Source of the DNA: Methylocystis sp.
GTDB taxonomy: Bacteria; Pseudomonadota; Alphaproteobacteria; Rhizobiales; Beijerinckiaceae
Assembly (NCBI RefSeq): GCF_021731785.1
Contig: NZ_JAKFWS010000034.1
Location: forward strand, 1-64,000
DNA: 64,000 bases
Direction of reading: 5' to 3'
Position numbers and translations under genes: made by a program. Numbering within the stretch: the first letter of the stretch is position 1; the number at the start of each line of letters is the position of its first letter. Shown piece by piece: positions 32,352 to 40,907 of this stretch. The notes under the pieces were generated by a model. That model saw only the letters and a list, made by a program, of their open reading frames with translations, had not been told where the DNA came from and searched no databases.

Positions 32352-33719
32352 ATGACCGTCGTCTTACCGGAAGTTCTCGCCGCGCCCCGCAATTTGTGGC
32401 GGCGTTTCGCCAATTGGCTGCACGACCGCATGCCGAAGGGGCTTTACGCCCGCGCGTTGCTCATCGTGATCCTGCCGGTCGTGCTGCTCCAGTCCGCCGT
32501 CGCCTATGTCTTCATGGAACGGCATTGGGAAGTGGTGACATATCGCCTATCCGCGGGGATGGCCCGACAGGTCGCGGCCCTTGTCGATGTCTATCAAACG
32601 TTCCCAGACCAAGACCACGCGCAACTACGCCGCATCGCCGCCTTCGATCTCAACATGGAGATCGAGGTTCTTCCCAAACAGGAGCTGCCGGCGCCGGCAC
32701 CTAAATCAGCCCTGTTCTCGCTGCTCGACAAGGCGCTCTCGAAAGAGCTCGCACGCAGACTTAAACAGCCCTTCTGGATCAACACGGCGCTTCCCGGCAG
32801 CCTGATCGAAATCCGTGTCGCTCTCGACGACGCCACGCTGAGAATGTTCGCCACGCGCACGCACGCATACGCCTCGAATTCCTATATTTTCTTCATGTGG
32901 ATGGCGATCGCTTCGATTATCATTCTCGCCATCGCCACGTCATTCTTGCGCAACCAGATCAGGCCGATCCTTCGTCTGGCTCGCGCCGCGGAGGAGTTCG
33001 GCAAAGGCCGCAATGTCGCGTTCAGCCCGCGCGGCGCGCGCGAAGTGCGCCAGGCGGGAGCAGCCTTTCTCGATATGAAGCGCCGGTTCGAACGCGCGAT
33101 CGAGCAGCGAACGACCATGCTCAACGGCGTTTCGCACGATCTGCGAACCATCATCACCCGTTTTAAGCTTTCCCTCGCGCTGATGGGCGACTCGCATGAG
33201 GCCACGGACATGCGCAAGGATGTCGACGAGATGGAGCGCATGGTCGAGGCTTATCTCGCCTTCGCGCGCGGCGACGGCGACGAAAGCTCAGTGCCCACCG
33301 ACATCGCCGCTATACTCAATGAGTTGAAGGCGGACACCGAGAAGCGCGGTCTCGCCGCCGCCGTCAAGATCAAGGGCGATCCGAACATCGTTGCCCGGCC
33401 GGCGGCGATCAAGCGGCTGCTCGCCAATCTCGTCGGCAATGCCCAGCGCTATGGCAAGCGCATCGAACTTTCGGCGATCAACGACGGCTCAATGATGACC
33501 GTGAATATTGACGATGACGGCCCGGGCATTCCTGTCGAGCGTCGCGAAGAGGCCTTCCGTCCCTTTTACCGACTTGACGAATCCCGCAATCAGAACGAGG
33601 GACATTCTGGTCTGGGCCTCGCCGTTGCGCGCGACATCGCGCGGGCGCATGGCGGCGACATCACGCTGGACCGCAGCCCGCTCGGCGGTTTGCGCGCGAC
33701 CGCCAGTCTGCCGCTGTAA
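32352..33719 (+). CDS. EnvZ-like sensor histidine kinase
   Basis: The 455-residue inner-membrane kinase has membrane helices near 35-55 and 179-198, a periplasmic sensor of about 120 residues, a HAMP segment, the dimerisation helix with His262 (GVSHDLRTIITRFKLSLAL), and an ATPase domain with LLANLVGNAQRYG (N box), DDDGPGIP (G1) and HSGLGLAVARDIARAHGG (G2). It is the cognate partner of the adjacent response regulator. The signal is unknown; the domain order equals EnvZ. Confidence 0.95.
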   Translation: MTVVLPEVLAAPRNLWRRFANWLHDRMPKGLYARALLIVILPVVLLQSAVAYVFMERHWEVVTYRLSAGMARQVAALVDVYQTFPDQDHAQLRRIAAFDLNMEIEVLPKQELPAPAPKSALFSLLDKALSKELARRLKQPFWINTALPGSLIEIRVALDDATLRMFATRTHAYASNSYIFFMWMAIASIIILAIATSFLRNQIRPILRLARAAEEFGKGRNVAFSPRGAREVRQAGAAFLDMKRRFERAIEQRTTMLNGVSHDLRTIITRFKLSLALMGDSHEATDMRKDVDEMERMVEAYLAFARGDGDESSVPTDIAAILNELKADTEKRGLAAAVKIKGDPNIVARPAAIKRLLANLVGNAQRYGKRIELSAINDGSMMTVNIDDDGPGIPVERREEAFRPFYRLDESRNQNEGHSGLGLAVARDIARAHGGDITLDRSPLGGLRATASLPL

Positions 33720-33735
33720 CGCCCGCTGCGCCGAT

Positions 33736-34410
33736 TCACGCGCCCGCGTGAGGATAGCCGCTGTCGTCGTCGTGATCGCGGACGCGCCGCGGACGCCAGC
33801 CAAACAGGCTTTGCGCAAAGGAATAGAAGGGCCTCGTCAGCCTTGCGAAATCCTCCGCGCGATCGACATAGCGCTCGCCGCGCGTGAGTTCGCGATCGAG
33901 CGTCGACAAGGCGTCATGGATGTCGCCGGCGAACCAATCTTCGAGCACGCGGCTCCAGGCCAAAGCTAGTCCCTGCAGCTTGAGCGAGCCGACCGGTCCC
34001 TCGCTGTCGACGTCCGCGGCCTCCAGCATAAATCGCATCGAGTTCACAGTTTCCCGGTTGAGCGCTGCGGCGGTGAGCGGGTCGCGCGCCGCCCAGCGCC
34101 CCACGCTCGCCAGCGCCTCGCGATCGGGTTCGAGCACATCGAGCCGACGGCGCAAGACGTCATAGAGCCGCTCGCGCGCCGGTTCGTGCGAGGCGTCCTT
34201 CGGCAGCGCGTCGAGAACTTCCCGGTCGACGCGCCGCGAGAACGCACCAATGATCGCGCCTTTCGACGGAAACAGTTCGCGCAGATCGGCGAGCGAGATG
34301 CCGGCCTCTTGGGCGATATCGGTGAGCGTCACGTCGCTGAATTCTCGCCGCGTCGCGAGCCTGAGCGTCGCGTCGATCACTCGGTCGCGGGGGCTGCCGC
34401 CGCTGTTCAT
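33736..34410 (-). CDS. COQ9 family protein
   Basis: The 224-residue protein has a TetR-like N-terminal helix-turn-helix (VTLTDIAQEAGISLADLRELFPSKGAII) and the COQ9 lipid-binding helical domain (REALASVGRWAARDPLTAAALNRETVNSMRFMLEAADVD, LKLQGLALAWSRVLEDWFAGD). COQ9 presents ubiquinone intermediates to hydroxylases at the membrane. Some relatives are annotated as TetR regulators. It is a monocistronic gene convergent with the histidine kinase. Confidence 0.85.
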   Translation of the reverse strand: MNSGGSPRDRVIDATLRLATRREFSDVTLTDIAQEAGISLADLRELFPSKGAIIGAFSRRVDREVLDALPKDASHEPARERLYDVLRRRLDVLEPDREALASVGRWAARDPLTAAALNRETVNSMRFMLEAADVDSEGPVGSLKLQGLALAWSRVLEDWFAGDIHDALSTLDRELTRGERYVDRAEDFARLTRPFYSFAQSLFGWRPRRVRDHDDDSGYPHAGA

Positions 34411-34486
34411 GTCCGTCTCCAGGTCCGCAGGAATTCCCAGTCAGTAAACTATTGTCGCCAGGCGGCGGGACAAGGCGTGCCCGCTC

Positions 34487-35302
34487 TCAACCGGAGAGTT
34501 CCTCCGCCCGGCGCCTCGCCGCAGCTACGGCGCGGCGCATCAGCCCAGCGAGACCGTCAGCCGCTTCGAGAACCTCCAGCGCCGCCGCTGTGGTGCCGCC
34601 GGGAGAGGTCACGCGCCGGCGCAATTCGTCAGGAGGCGTCTCGGGCTGTCGATGCATTAGCTCGCCAGCGCCCTCGACGGTGACGCGCGCCAGTCGCGCC
34701 GCAAGCGCGGCGGGCAGTCCGGCCTCGGCTCCGGCGGCGGCAAGGCATTCGGCGAAATAAAAGACATAGGCGGGGCCCGACCCCGAAACAGCGGTCACCG
34801 CGTCGATCAGCGTCTCGTCGTCCACCCATTCGACGGCGCCGACGGCGCGCAGCAGCGCATCGGCGAGCGCGCGCTGAGCGGCGCTGGTCGCCGGACTCGA
34901 AAAGGCGCCGGCGATCCCGCGCCCGATCGCAGCCGGCGTATTGGGCATCGCGCGCACGATCGCCTGCGCCGGCACATGCGCGGCGATGTCGGAAATGCGC
35001 TTGCCGGCGAGGATCGACACCACGACGGTCGCGGGGCCAACGAAAGGCGCCGCCGCAACGGTGCCGGAGTCGAGCGCCTGCGGCTTAACGGCGAGAACGA
35101 CGGCGTCGCGTGGCGCAGCGGCGCCATTGAGCGCGTAGCCATATTCGGCGCATAAGTCTTGAAGCCTTTGGGACGGCTGCGGCTCAATCACGGAAACCGG
35201 TCCGGTCACTTGTTGCGCCGTCCAGCCTTCGAGCAACGCAAGGCCCATGTTTCCGGCGCCGACCAGGGCGACCGATCCTCTCAGACCGACCCCGTCCGTC
35301 AC
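34487..35302 (-). CDS. proC: pyrroline-5-carboxylate reductase
   Basis: The 271-residue enzyme makes proline from pyrroline-5-carboxylate with NAD(P)H. It has VALVGAGNMGLALLEGW (Rossmann), VVLAVKPQALDSG, IVRAMPNTPAAIGRGIAG and the signature SGSGPAYVFYFAECLAAAGAEAGL. GTG 35302 overlaps the ybjN-like stop (GTGA), so the two are translationally coupled. Confidence 0.95.
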   Translation of the reverse strand: MTDGVGLRGSVALVGAGNMGLALLEGWTAQQVTGPVSVIEPQPSQRLQDLCAEYGYALNGAAAPRDAVVLAVKPQALDSGTVAAAPFVGPATVVVSILAGKRISDIAAHVPAQAIVRAMPNTPAAIGRGIAGAFSSPATSAAQRALADALLRAVGAVEWVDDETLIDAVTAVSGSGPAYVFYFAECLAAAGAEAGLPAALAARLARVTVEGAGELMHRQPETPPDELRRRVTSPGGTTAAALEVLEAADGLAGLMRRAVAAARRRAEELSG

Positions 35303-35802
35303 GCCTCGCCTTTCGTCTCAAAATTGGCGGAGGCGAGCGCTTCCCTGGCGTTTTTTCCAGCCCACAGCACGAATTGGAAGGCTTGGTAATGCCGCTCACA
35401 GGCCTGAAGCGCATTATCGAGCAAGGCCGCGCACTGCGTCGCAGAGGGCTGCGCCCCGCCGGTGAGGATCAGCCCGTGACGGTGCATCGCCACCCCCTCT
35501 TTCGGCCAGAAGTCGAAATGCCCGATCCACATCTGCTCATTGATCGCGTTGACGAGCGCCATCAATTCGCTGCGCCTGCGCTCAGGCGCTTTAAGATCGA
35601 AGGCGCAACTGATGTGGAGCGTTTCGAGATGCGGCAGCCAAGTGAAGGCGACATGATACTCTGTCCAGGCTCCAGCGACGGAAATTGAAATCTCGTCTTC
35701 GTCGTCTCGATCGAAGGACCAGTCGTTGGTGGCTGCCAGTTGCTCCACGACATCCACGGGATGTTCAGCGCGTTCCGTTTCGTTTTCTCTTGCGATCAGC
35801 AT
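35299..35802 (-). CDS. YbjN domain protein
   Basis: The 167-residue cytoplasmic protein has the YbjN fold, related to type III secretion chaperones: WSFDRDDEDEISISVAGAWTEYHVAFTWLPHLETLHISCAFDLK and MWIGHFDFWPKEGVAMHRHGLILTGG. YbjN proteins are linked to stress tolerance and motility in enterobacteria; no direct role is known here. It sits ahead of proC in a stable pairing of Hyphomicrobiales. ATG 35802 has AAGG six bases upstream. Confidence 0.88.
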   Translation of the reverse strand: MLIARENETERAEHPVDVVEQLAATNDWSFDRDDEDEISISVAGAWTEYHVAFTWLPHLETLHISCAFDLKAPERRRSELMALVNAINEQMWIGHFDFWPKEGVAMHRHGLILTGGAQPSATQCAALLDNALQACERHYQAFQFVLWAGKNAREALASANFETKGEA

Positions 35803-35901
35803 GTGCCAACCTTTTTCCAATGTCAGCGTGACGCGGCGACTTAAAGACAGGCGACGATGCGTCGTGGAGCTTTCCGTGAGGGTGCCTCCTTTTCAAGCGA
35901 T

Positions 35902-35939
35902 TGATTCGAAGTCGAATCATCTCTTGTAATCACTATACT
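35902..35939 (+). promoter_or_regulatory. palindrome overlapping a sigma70-like promoter
   Basis: TGATTCGA-AG-TCGAATCA (35902-35919) is a perfect inverted repeat, and TATACT (35934-35939) has the spacing of a -10 box for a -35 inside the palindrome. A purine-rich AGGAGA follows at 35944-35949 before a GTG. A repressor bound here would block this promoter. Confidence 0.45.
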
Positions 35940-35952
35940 CCACAGGAGAACT

Positions 35953-36075
35953 GTGACGCGAAAAAAGCGACGCTCCGACCTTGCTGGCGCGAAGACTTGC
36001 GGGATTCGCATGTCTGCGTCCATCGTGCAGCAGCCGTCTTCCACAGCGACTGGCTTAAAAAATAGTTCTGGATAA
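35953..36075 (+). CDS. possible 40-residue small protein
   Basis: GTG 35953 with AGGAGA just upstream opens a frame beginning MTRKKRRSDLAGAKTCGIRMS, with the promoter and palindrome described at 35902-35939 directly ahead. The basic start could bind nucleic acid. The predicted transcription start would leave a very short leader. It could equally be the start of a broken gene. The remainder of the 35803-36167 gap holds the ybjN promoter side and the terminator below. Confidence 0.25.
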   Translation: MTRKKRRSDLAGAKTCGIRMSASIVQQPSSTATGLKNSSG

Positions 36076-36108
36076 GCGATGGCGCCGGCGCACCGGCGCC
36101 GCGCGGTC

Positions 36109-36142
36109 AAAAAAAGCCTCGCCGGCGCACTGCGGGCGAGGC
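36109..36142 (-). terminator. terminator of the L,D-transpeptidase gene
   Basis: GCCTCGCC (36116-36123) and GGCGAGGC (36135-36142) form a perfect 8-bp stem; on the minus strand it runs into TTTTTTT (36115-36109). It lies 26 bases past the transpeptidase stop. A second perfect hairpin GGCGCCGG/CCGGCGCC is at 36081-36100. Confidence 0.85.
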
Positions 36143-36167
36143 GGCTTGGCTTCGCGCGCTGCTTCTG

Positions 36168-36743
36168 CTAGCGCGTCATCATGACCGGCGATCCGACGCT
36201 TACCCGGTCGTAAAGATCGGAAACGTCCTCGTTCAGCATGCGAATGCAGCCATAGGAGGCGGCGGTGCCGACCGAGGCGCGCATCTTGTGGGTCGTGCCA
36301 TGAATCGCCACCTCGCCGTTACTGAGGGTCAGCGCGCGAACGCCCATCGGGTTGCGCGGAGATCCGCCAGGAATGAAGTTCGGCAATTCGGGATGGTCGG
36401 CTTTCACCACCGCTGGCGGAACCCAGTCCGGATTCACATATTTTCCTTCGACGGACGTGGCGCCCGACCATTCCTTGCCGCGCTTGGGCACCGCCACGGG
36501 ATAGCTGATGGCGACGCCGGTGTCGACGACATAGAACAGCCGGCGCTGACCGGCGCTGATCACGATCGTGCCGGGCGCGACGCTCGGCGAATAGGCGACG
36601 ATGTTGCGCGCCGTGGCGCTCTGCGGAAGCGCGGCCATAGCCAATCCGCCGACCGTCGCGAGCAGGAGTAACTTTAAAGCTCCCGCCGGCTTGGCGCTGC
36701 GGGATCGACGCAAAAGTTCAAACAGGTTACGCATGACGCTCAC
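36168..36743 (-). CDS. L,D-transpeptidase (YkuD family)
   Basis: The 191-residue periplasmic enzyme forms 3-3 peptidoglycan crosslinks or anchors proteins to peptidoglycan. It has an N-terminal signal helix (LKLLLLATVGGLAMAALPQSATA), FYVVDTGVAISYPVAVPKRG, and the active site with His148 (IHGTTH), His152 and Cys166 (SYGCIRM). The start is GTG 36743 or, nine bases later, ATG 36734. It is a single gene with its own terminator. Confidence 0.93.
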   Translation of the reverse strand: MSVMRNLFELLRRSRSAKPAGALKLLLLATVGGLAMAALPQSATARNIVAYSPSVAPGTIVISAGQRRLFYVVDTGVAISYPVAVPKRGKEWSGATSVEGKYVNPDWVPPAVVKADHPELPNFIPGGSPRNPMGVRALTLSNGEVAIHGTTHKMRASVGTAASYGCIRMLNEDVSDLYDRVSVGSPVMMTR

Positions 36744-36983
36744 ACCCTATCTACTGACGCCTTGGCAGCGATTACTCGAATGGGCGCATTCTAACTTTCG
36801 CCATGATCTTGTCGAAACGTTCCGCGTCTTCAGGTTAGGGTTTAACGTTAAGATATGTCGTGAACTTCTGAACTTGCGACCCGTCCCATGGGAGCATTGC
36901 GTCGTGATTGCGCCATCCTTTCGTCGAAATTCATGCGCGTTTTGCGCATGCAGAGCTAACTGGCGCGGGCGCGGTCGTAAGGC

Positions 36984-37853
36984 ATGAGCGAGACAGTCGG
37001 ACCGCCAAAAATATTTGATCGCGTGCTGCAGCGGGGGCGCCTTGCGCGAGCGATGATGAAGGGCGCGCCCGATTTCCTGATGGCGCGCGCCGCCGACGAT
37101 CTGCGCGATCGTCTGCTGACCGTGAAGCGCGAATTTCCGCGCTCGCTCGATCTCGGTTCGCCCGGCGCGCATTTCGCCCAAGCCGTCGTATCGAGCGGCC
37201 GCGCGCCACCGTTGCGCGCGAGCGGCTGTGGCGGCGCCGTCATCATCGATGAAGAAGCGCCGCCCTTCGCGCCGAACTGCTTCCATCTGATCGTCTCCGG
37301 CATGGCGCTGCAATGGGCCAACGATCTGCCGGGCGTGCTCGCGCAGGCGCGACGCATGCTTGCGCCGGACGGGCTGTTCATCGCCTGCCTCGTCGGCGGC
37401 GCCAGCCTCATCGAGCTTCGTTTCGCGCTAGCGCAGGCCGAAGAGGAAATCACCGGCGGCGCCAGTCCTCGCGTCTCGCCTTTCGTCGACGTGCGCGATA
37501 TGGGCGCCCTGCTGCAGCGCGCCGGCTTCGCCCTGCCCGTCGCCGACGTCGACAGTTTCACGCTGCGCTATGAGTCGATGTTGGCGCTGATGGGCGATCT
37601 TCGCGCCATGGGCGCCGCGAATGTTCTTGTGAAGCGCGCGCGCAAACCGTTGCGGCGCGACATCGTGGCGCGCGCCGCGCAGATTTATGCCGAGCGCTTC
37701 TGCGACGCCGACGGACGCGTGCGCGCGAGTTTCGAGATCGTCTGGGCGTCTGGATGGGTGCCGCACGAGAGTCAACAGAAGCCGGCGCAGCGCGGCTCGG
37801 CGATGATGAGTCTCGAAGACGCGATGAAGGCCCCGCGCCAGAGCGACGCCTGA
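36984..37853 (+). CDS. NDUFAF5-like SAM-dependent protein
   Basis: The 289-residue protein has a methyltransferase fold (SLDLGSPGAHFAQAV; PPFAPNCFHLIVSGMALQWANDLPGVL; LAPDGLFIACLVGGASLIELRFAL) and the family tail GGASPRVSPFVDVRDMGALLQRAGF and SGWVPHESQQKP. Mitochondrial NDUFAF5 hydroxylates an arginine of complex I during assembly; the bacterial homologues probably do likewise. The 240-base gap upstream (36744-36983) holds only AT-rich promoter-like sequence. The NDUFS4-like gene elsewhere in the window fits the complex I theme. Confidence 0.88.
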   Translation: MSETVGPPKIFDRVLQRGRLARAMMKGAPDFLMARAADDLRDRLLTVKREFPRSLDLGSPGAHFAQAVVSSGRAPPLRASGCGGAVIIDEEAPPFAPNCFHLIVSGMALQWANDLPGVLAQARRMLAPDGLFIACLVGGASLIELRFALAQAEEEITGGASPRVSPFVDVRDMGALLQRAGFALPVADVDSFTLRYESMLALMGDLRAMGAANVLVKRARKPLRRDIVARAAQIYAERFCDADGRVRASFEIVWASGWVPHESQQKPAQRGSAMMSLEDAMKAPRQSDA

Positions 37854-37855
37854 AC

Positions 37856-38224
37856 CTAAGGCGCGACCTCCACCCCGACGCTGCGGGTTTGAACCGGCGC
37901 GGACTCCCACGGCCGCTGATAGATGAAAACGATCTCAGCGTGACCGGGTTTGAGCGCGCGGATTTTCCAATGGCGAACGCTAGGGCTGCCGACCATGCGC
38001 CGGCGACGGCCGCTGCGGCCGCGGTCCGATATCGACAGGATGTCGAGATTGCGGCTCGCGCCCTGATCAATGCGCCAGGAATAGCCTGTCGTCAGATTTT
38101 CCTGCAGCGAGAAGATCGCGTCGCCGCCCGGCGCGAGCCTTATGACGTCGCCGGCCTGCGCCGGGAGCGCCGCGAAAAGGGCGAATAGCAATAAGCGCGA
38201 CAGCAGACGCTTCACGACGTGCAT
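37856..38224 (-). CDS. chagasin-like (I42) protease inhibitor
   Basis: The 122-residue secreted protein has a signal peptide (LLSRLLLFALFAALPAQA) and the three chagasin loops: ENLTTGYSW (canonical NPTTGYxW), GSPSVRHWKIRALKPG and YQRPWE. Such proteins inhibit papain-like cysteine proteases by inserting these loops in the active site. Several members are bacterial. The middle is unusually rich in arginine (SDRGRSGRRRRMV). It converges on the NDUFAF5-like gene with a 2-base gap. Confidence 0.88.
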   Translation of the reverse strand: MHVVKRLLSRLLLFALFAALPAQAGDVIRLAPGGDAIFSLQENLTTGYSWRIDQGASRNLDILSISDRGRSGRRRRMVGSPSVRHWKIRALKPGHAEIVFIYQRPWESAPVQTRSVGVEVAP

Positions 38225-38271
38225 TCCTTTACCGCAGGCGCCAAGGCGCCGGCCGCTTCAAACACCGCAAT

Positions 38272-38655
38272 TCAATACACGCCCGGAATGAGCCGGGCGG
38301 TATGCGCGCGATAGGCGTCATAGGCCGCGCCGAATTCTGACCTTAACAGGCGCTCCTCGGCGTTCATCCGGGCGATCAGCGGCGGGATGTTCGCCAACGC
38401 CAGAAGGACGCCGACAGCGGTGTTGAACGCCAGCCCCCAGCCGAGCGCGGAGATCAGCAGGCCAAGATAGCTCGGATGCCTGATGCGGCTGTAGAGCCCA
38501 GTGGTGACCAGTTCATGGCCGGGCTGAATGGCGACAAGGCCGCTGAAACGGTGCCCGAGCACGGCGACCGGCCACAGCCGCAACGCGCCGCCCACGGCAA
38601 GGAGCGCCACTCCCAGCCATCTCACGGCTTCGCCGTCCAATCTCCACAGTCCCTC
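38272..38655 (-). pseudogene. isoprenylcysteine carboxyl methyltransferase-like gene, 5' truncated
   Basis: The frame encodes only the C-terminal part (about 120 residues) of an ICMT/phospholipid-methyltransferase-like membrane protein: HELVTTGLYSRIRHPSYLGLLISALGWGL and ARMNAEERLLRSEFGAAYDAYRAHTARLIPG, which hold the SAM-binding and catalytic region. The N-terminal membrane helices are missing; the frame meets a stop at 38656-38658, exactly where the IS110-like sequence starts. The fragment is unlikely to be functional. Tail pattern similarity is strong. Confidence 0.8.
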
Positions 38656-38663
38656 TCAAACTG

Positions 38664-39122
38664 TTGAACAGTCAAATTCTGGTGACAGATCGTCGGATCC
38701 GAACAAGCGCGCGTGCAACGGAAACCGGGCGCCGGTTGATGGGCATACCCGGTGTCGGTCCACTTCTCGCCAGCGCGCTGGTAGCGACCATTCCAGATCC
38801 AAAGGCCTTCAAGTCCGGACGGAACCTAGCAGCATGGGTCGGGCTCGTGCCGAAGCAGAACTCAAGTGGCGGCAAAGAGCGAATGGGTGGGATCACCAAG
38901 CAAGGTGATCGATATCTTCGACAGTTGTTAGTTGTCGGCGCCCTGGCTGTCGTCCGTTATGCCGAACGACACGGCGCGCGACGGCCGTGGCTCGTGCAAC
39001 TTTTGTCGAGGCGCACGACCAAGGTTGCAACCGTCGCGCTTGCGAACAAAACGGCCCGCATGGCTTGGGCCATCATGACCAGCGGCGAGAGCTATCGAGA
39101 GCCTGTGGTTCAGGCAGCCTAG
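38664..39122 (+). pseudogene. IS110 family transposase, C-terminal fragment
   Basis: About 150 residues of the transposase C-terminal domain remain: LMGIPGVGPLLASALVATIPDPKAFKSGRNLAAWVGLVPKQNSSGGKERMGGITKQGDRYLRQLLV (helix-hairpin-helix region and Ser-containing motif of IS110). The N-terminal DEDD catalytic domain is absent. The frame fuses without a break to sequence of the truncated methyltransferase gene at 38656-38664, so this is a junction left by a rearrangement and not an intact insertion sequence. Confidence 0.9.
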
Positions 39123-39589
39123 TCAGGCGCGGCAGCGCCAAACGAGCTTGGGAAGGTCGAAAAGGGACTAATGCATCCAGCCGGTCGAAACCGGAAGACG
39201 AGAAAACCCACTTGCGCCAGAGCGCTTCAAAGCGCGTGCTTTTGGTCGGGACCCGTCTTCGCGGAAGGCATTATGGCCAGCGGACATGAGCGCCGCACCA
39301 ACAGGTCGAACACATGGCCGCACCGACCAGCAATGCAGAAGTCCAAAAAAACCTTGCCAAGGGAGCGCCGTCCACACATGGCGCAAAGTACTGTCATCGA
39401 ATAAGGCTTATGTGCTCGGTCGTTTTCACCGATCCGGCTGAGAAATTACCTCCCTCCTTTTTTCGTGTCATTGCACGCTAGAACCCTACGCCTCTAACTG
39501 ACTTGTTGCCTCCCTCCCGTTCACACCTTTCTTAATCGACCCCGGCTTCGAACCGCCATCTCGCGGTTCCGAGACAACCGGGGACGGAC
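39123..39589. other. non-coding gap between the IS110 fragment and trbB
   Basis: The first part (to about 39400) is probably the non-coding end of the insertion sequence. The rest holds the trb leader, where GAACCGC (39550-39556) and GCGGTTC (39563-39569) form a 7-bp hairpin within a larger CCCCGG/CCGGGG pair ending near 39582, just before the trbB start. The hairpin might control trb expression. In related elements traG precedes trbB; nothing like it is here. Confidence 0.5.
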
Positions 39590-40576
39590 GTGCGCTCTCA
39601 AAACGACAATGTTGAAGCACTATCGCGTAGCGCCCGCATGTTGCGCACCGCGCTGGGCGCAGAGATCGCCGGCTGGCTCGACGATGCGAGCATCGTCGAA
39701 ATCATGCTCAATCCCGACGGCCGGCTCTGGCTGGACCGCTTGACGACCGGGCTCGAGGATACGGGCGCGCGACTGTCGGCGGAGGATGGCGAGCGGATCA
39801 TCCGCCTCGTCGCACATCATGTCGGCGCCGAGGTGCATAGCGGCGCGCCACGCGTCTCGGCGGAGTTACCGGAAACAGGCGAACGCTTTGAAGGCGTTCT
39901 GCCGCCGGTCGTTTATGCGCCAGCCTTCGCCATCCGCAAGCCGGCCGTCGCAGTGTTCTCGCTCGACGATTACGTCGCGGCCGGCGTCATGGCGAAAGAC
40001 CAGGCCGCCATCCTTCGCGCGTCGATCACTGAGCGCAAGAACATACTCGTCGCCGGCGGCACGTCCACGGGTAAGACAACGCTCGCCAATGCCTTGCTCG
40101 CCGAGATCGCCAAGACCGCCGACCGCGTCGTCCTGATCGAAGACACCCGCGAACTGCAATGCACCGCGCCCAACCGTGTCTCGCTGCGCACCAAGGACGG
40201 CGTCGCCTCGCTGTCCGATCTGGTTCGCTCGTCTTTGCGCCTTCGCCCTGATCGCATTCCAATAGGCGAAGTGCGCGGCGCCGAAGCGCTCGATCTCCTC
40301 AAGGCCTGGGGCACGGGGCATCCGGGGGGCGTCGGCACCATTCACGCTGGTTCGGCGCTTGGGGCGCTACGCCGTCTCGAACAGCTCATTCAGGAAGCCG
40401 TCGTGACGGTTCCGCGCGCGCTGATCGCGGAGACCATCCAAATCATCGCGGTTCTCGCGGGCCGAGGAACGGAACGCCGCCTGATCGAACTCGCCGCCGT
40501 TCAGGGCCTCGACTCATACGGCGACTATGCGCTCGCCGACCTCACCTCCATCACCTTTGGAGACACCCATGAATAG
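39590..40576 (+). CDS. trbB: conjugal transfer ATPase TrbB
   Basis: The 328-residue VirB11-type hexameric ATPase powers pilus assembly and DNA passage at the inner membrane. It has the N-terminal GWLDDASIVEIMLNPDGRLW, Walker A GGTSTGKTT near 155-164, the Asp box LIEDTRELQ, Walker B-like VRGAEALDLLKAWGTGHPGGVGTIHAG with the conserved His. The start is GTG 39590. It heads the trb operon and overlaps trbC by 8 bases. Confidence 0.95.
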   Translation: MRSQNDNVEALSRSARMLRTALGAEIAGWLDDASIVEIMLNPDGRLWLDRLTTGLEDTGARLSAEDGERIIRLVAHHVGAEVHSGAPRVSAELPETGERFEGVLPPVVYAPAFAIRKPAVAVFSLDDYVAAGVMAKDQAAILRASITERKNILVAGGTSTGKTTLANALLAEIAKTADRVVLIEDTRELQCTAPNRVSLRTKDGVASLSDLVRSSLRLRPDRIPIGEVRGAEALDLLKAWGTGHPGGVGTIHAGSALGALRRLEQLIQEAVVTVPRALIAETIQIIAVLAGRGTERRLIELAAVQGLDSYGDYALADLTSITFGDTHE

Positions 40577-40907
40577 GCTTCCTACCCGCAATCGGTTGCG
40601 CGCTCGCATTTGTCCTGGGCTTTCCCTCATCGTCTCGGCTGCCGCACTTTCCACGCCAGCCTTCGCCGCCGGCTCCAACATGCCCTGGGAGCAGCCACTA
40701 CAGCAGATCCTGCAATCGATCGAAGGCCCCGTCGCCAAGATCATCGCGGTGATCATCATCATCACGACCGGACTGACACTCGCCTTCGGCGACACCTCGG
40801 GCGGCTTCCGGCGGCTGGTGCAGATCGTCTTCGGGCTATCGATCGCCTTCGCCGCCTCGAGCTTCTTTCTGTCCTTCTTCTCCTTCGGTGGTGGAGCGCT
40901 GATCTGA
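40569..40907 (+). CDS. trbC: TrbC pilin-like protein
   Basis: The 112-residue protein (VirB2 family) has a signal peptide with AFAAGS processing and two hydrophobic helices (AKIIAVIIIITTGLTLAFG and LVQIVFGLSIAFAASSFFLSFFSFGGGALI). TrbC is the major conjugative pilin of the IncP-type pore. ATG 40569 overlaps trbB and the stop overlaps the trbD start (TGATG). Confidence 0.9.
   Translation: MNRLPTRNRLRARICPGLSLIVSAAALSTPAFAAGSNMPWEQPLQQILQSIEGPVAKIIAVIIIITTGLTLAFGDTSGGFRRLVQIVFGLSIAFAASSFFLSFFSFGGGALI

Noticed and set aside
38664-39122. Complete IS110 insertion sequence
   Set aside because: Only the C-terminal domain is present; the DEDD domain and the left end are missing.
38656-39589. Left att site of element 2
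   Set aside because: I searched by eye for the guaA 3' end sequence (GATTGAGTGGGAATAA or its complement) and did not find a second copy.
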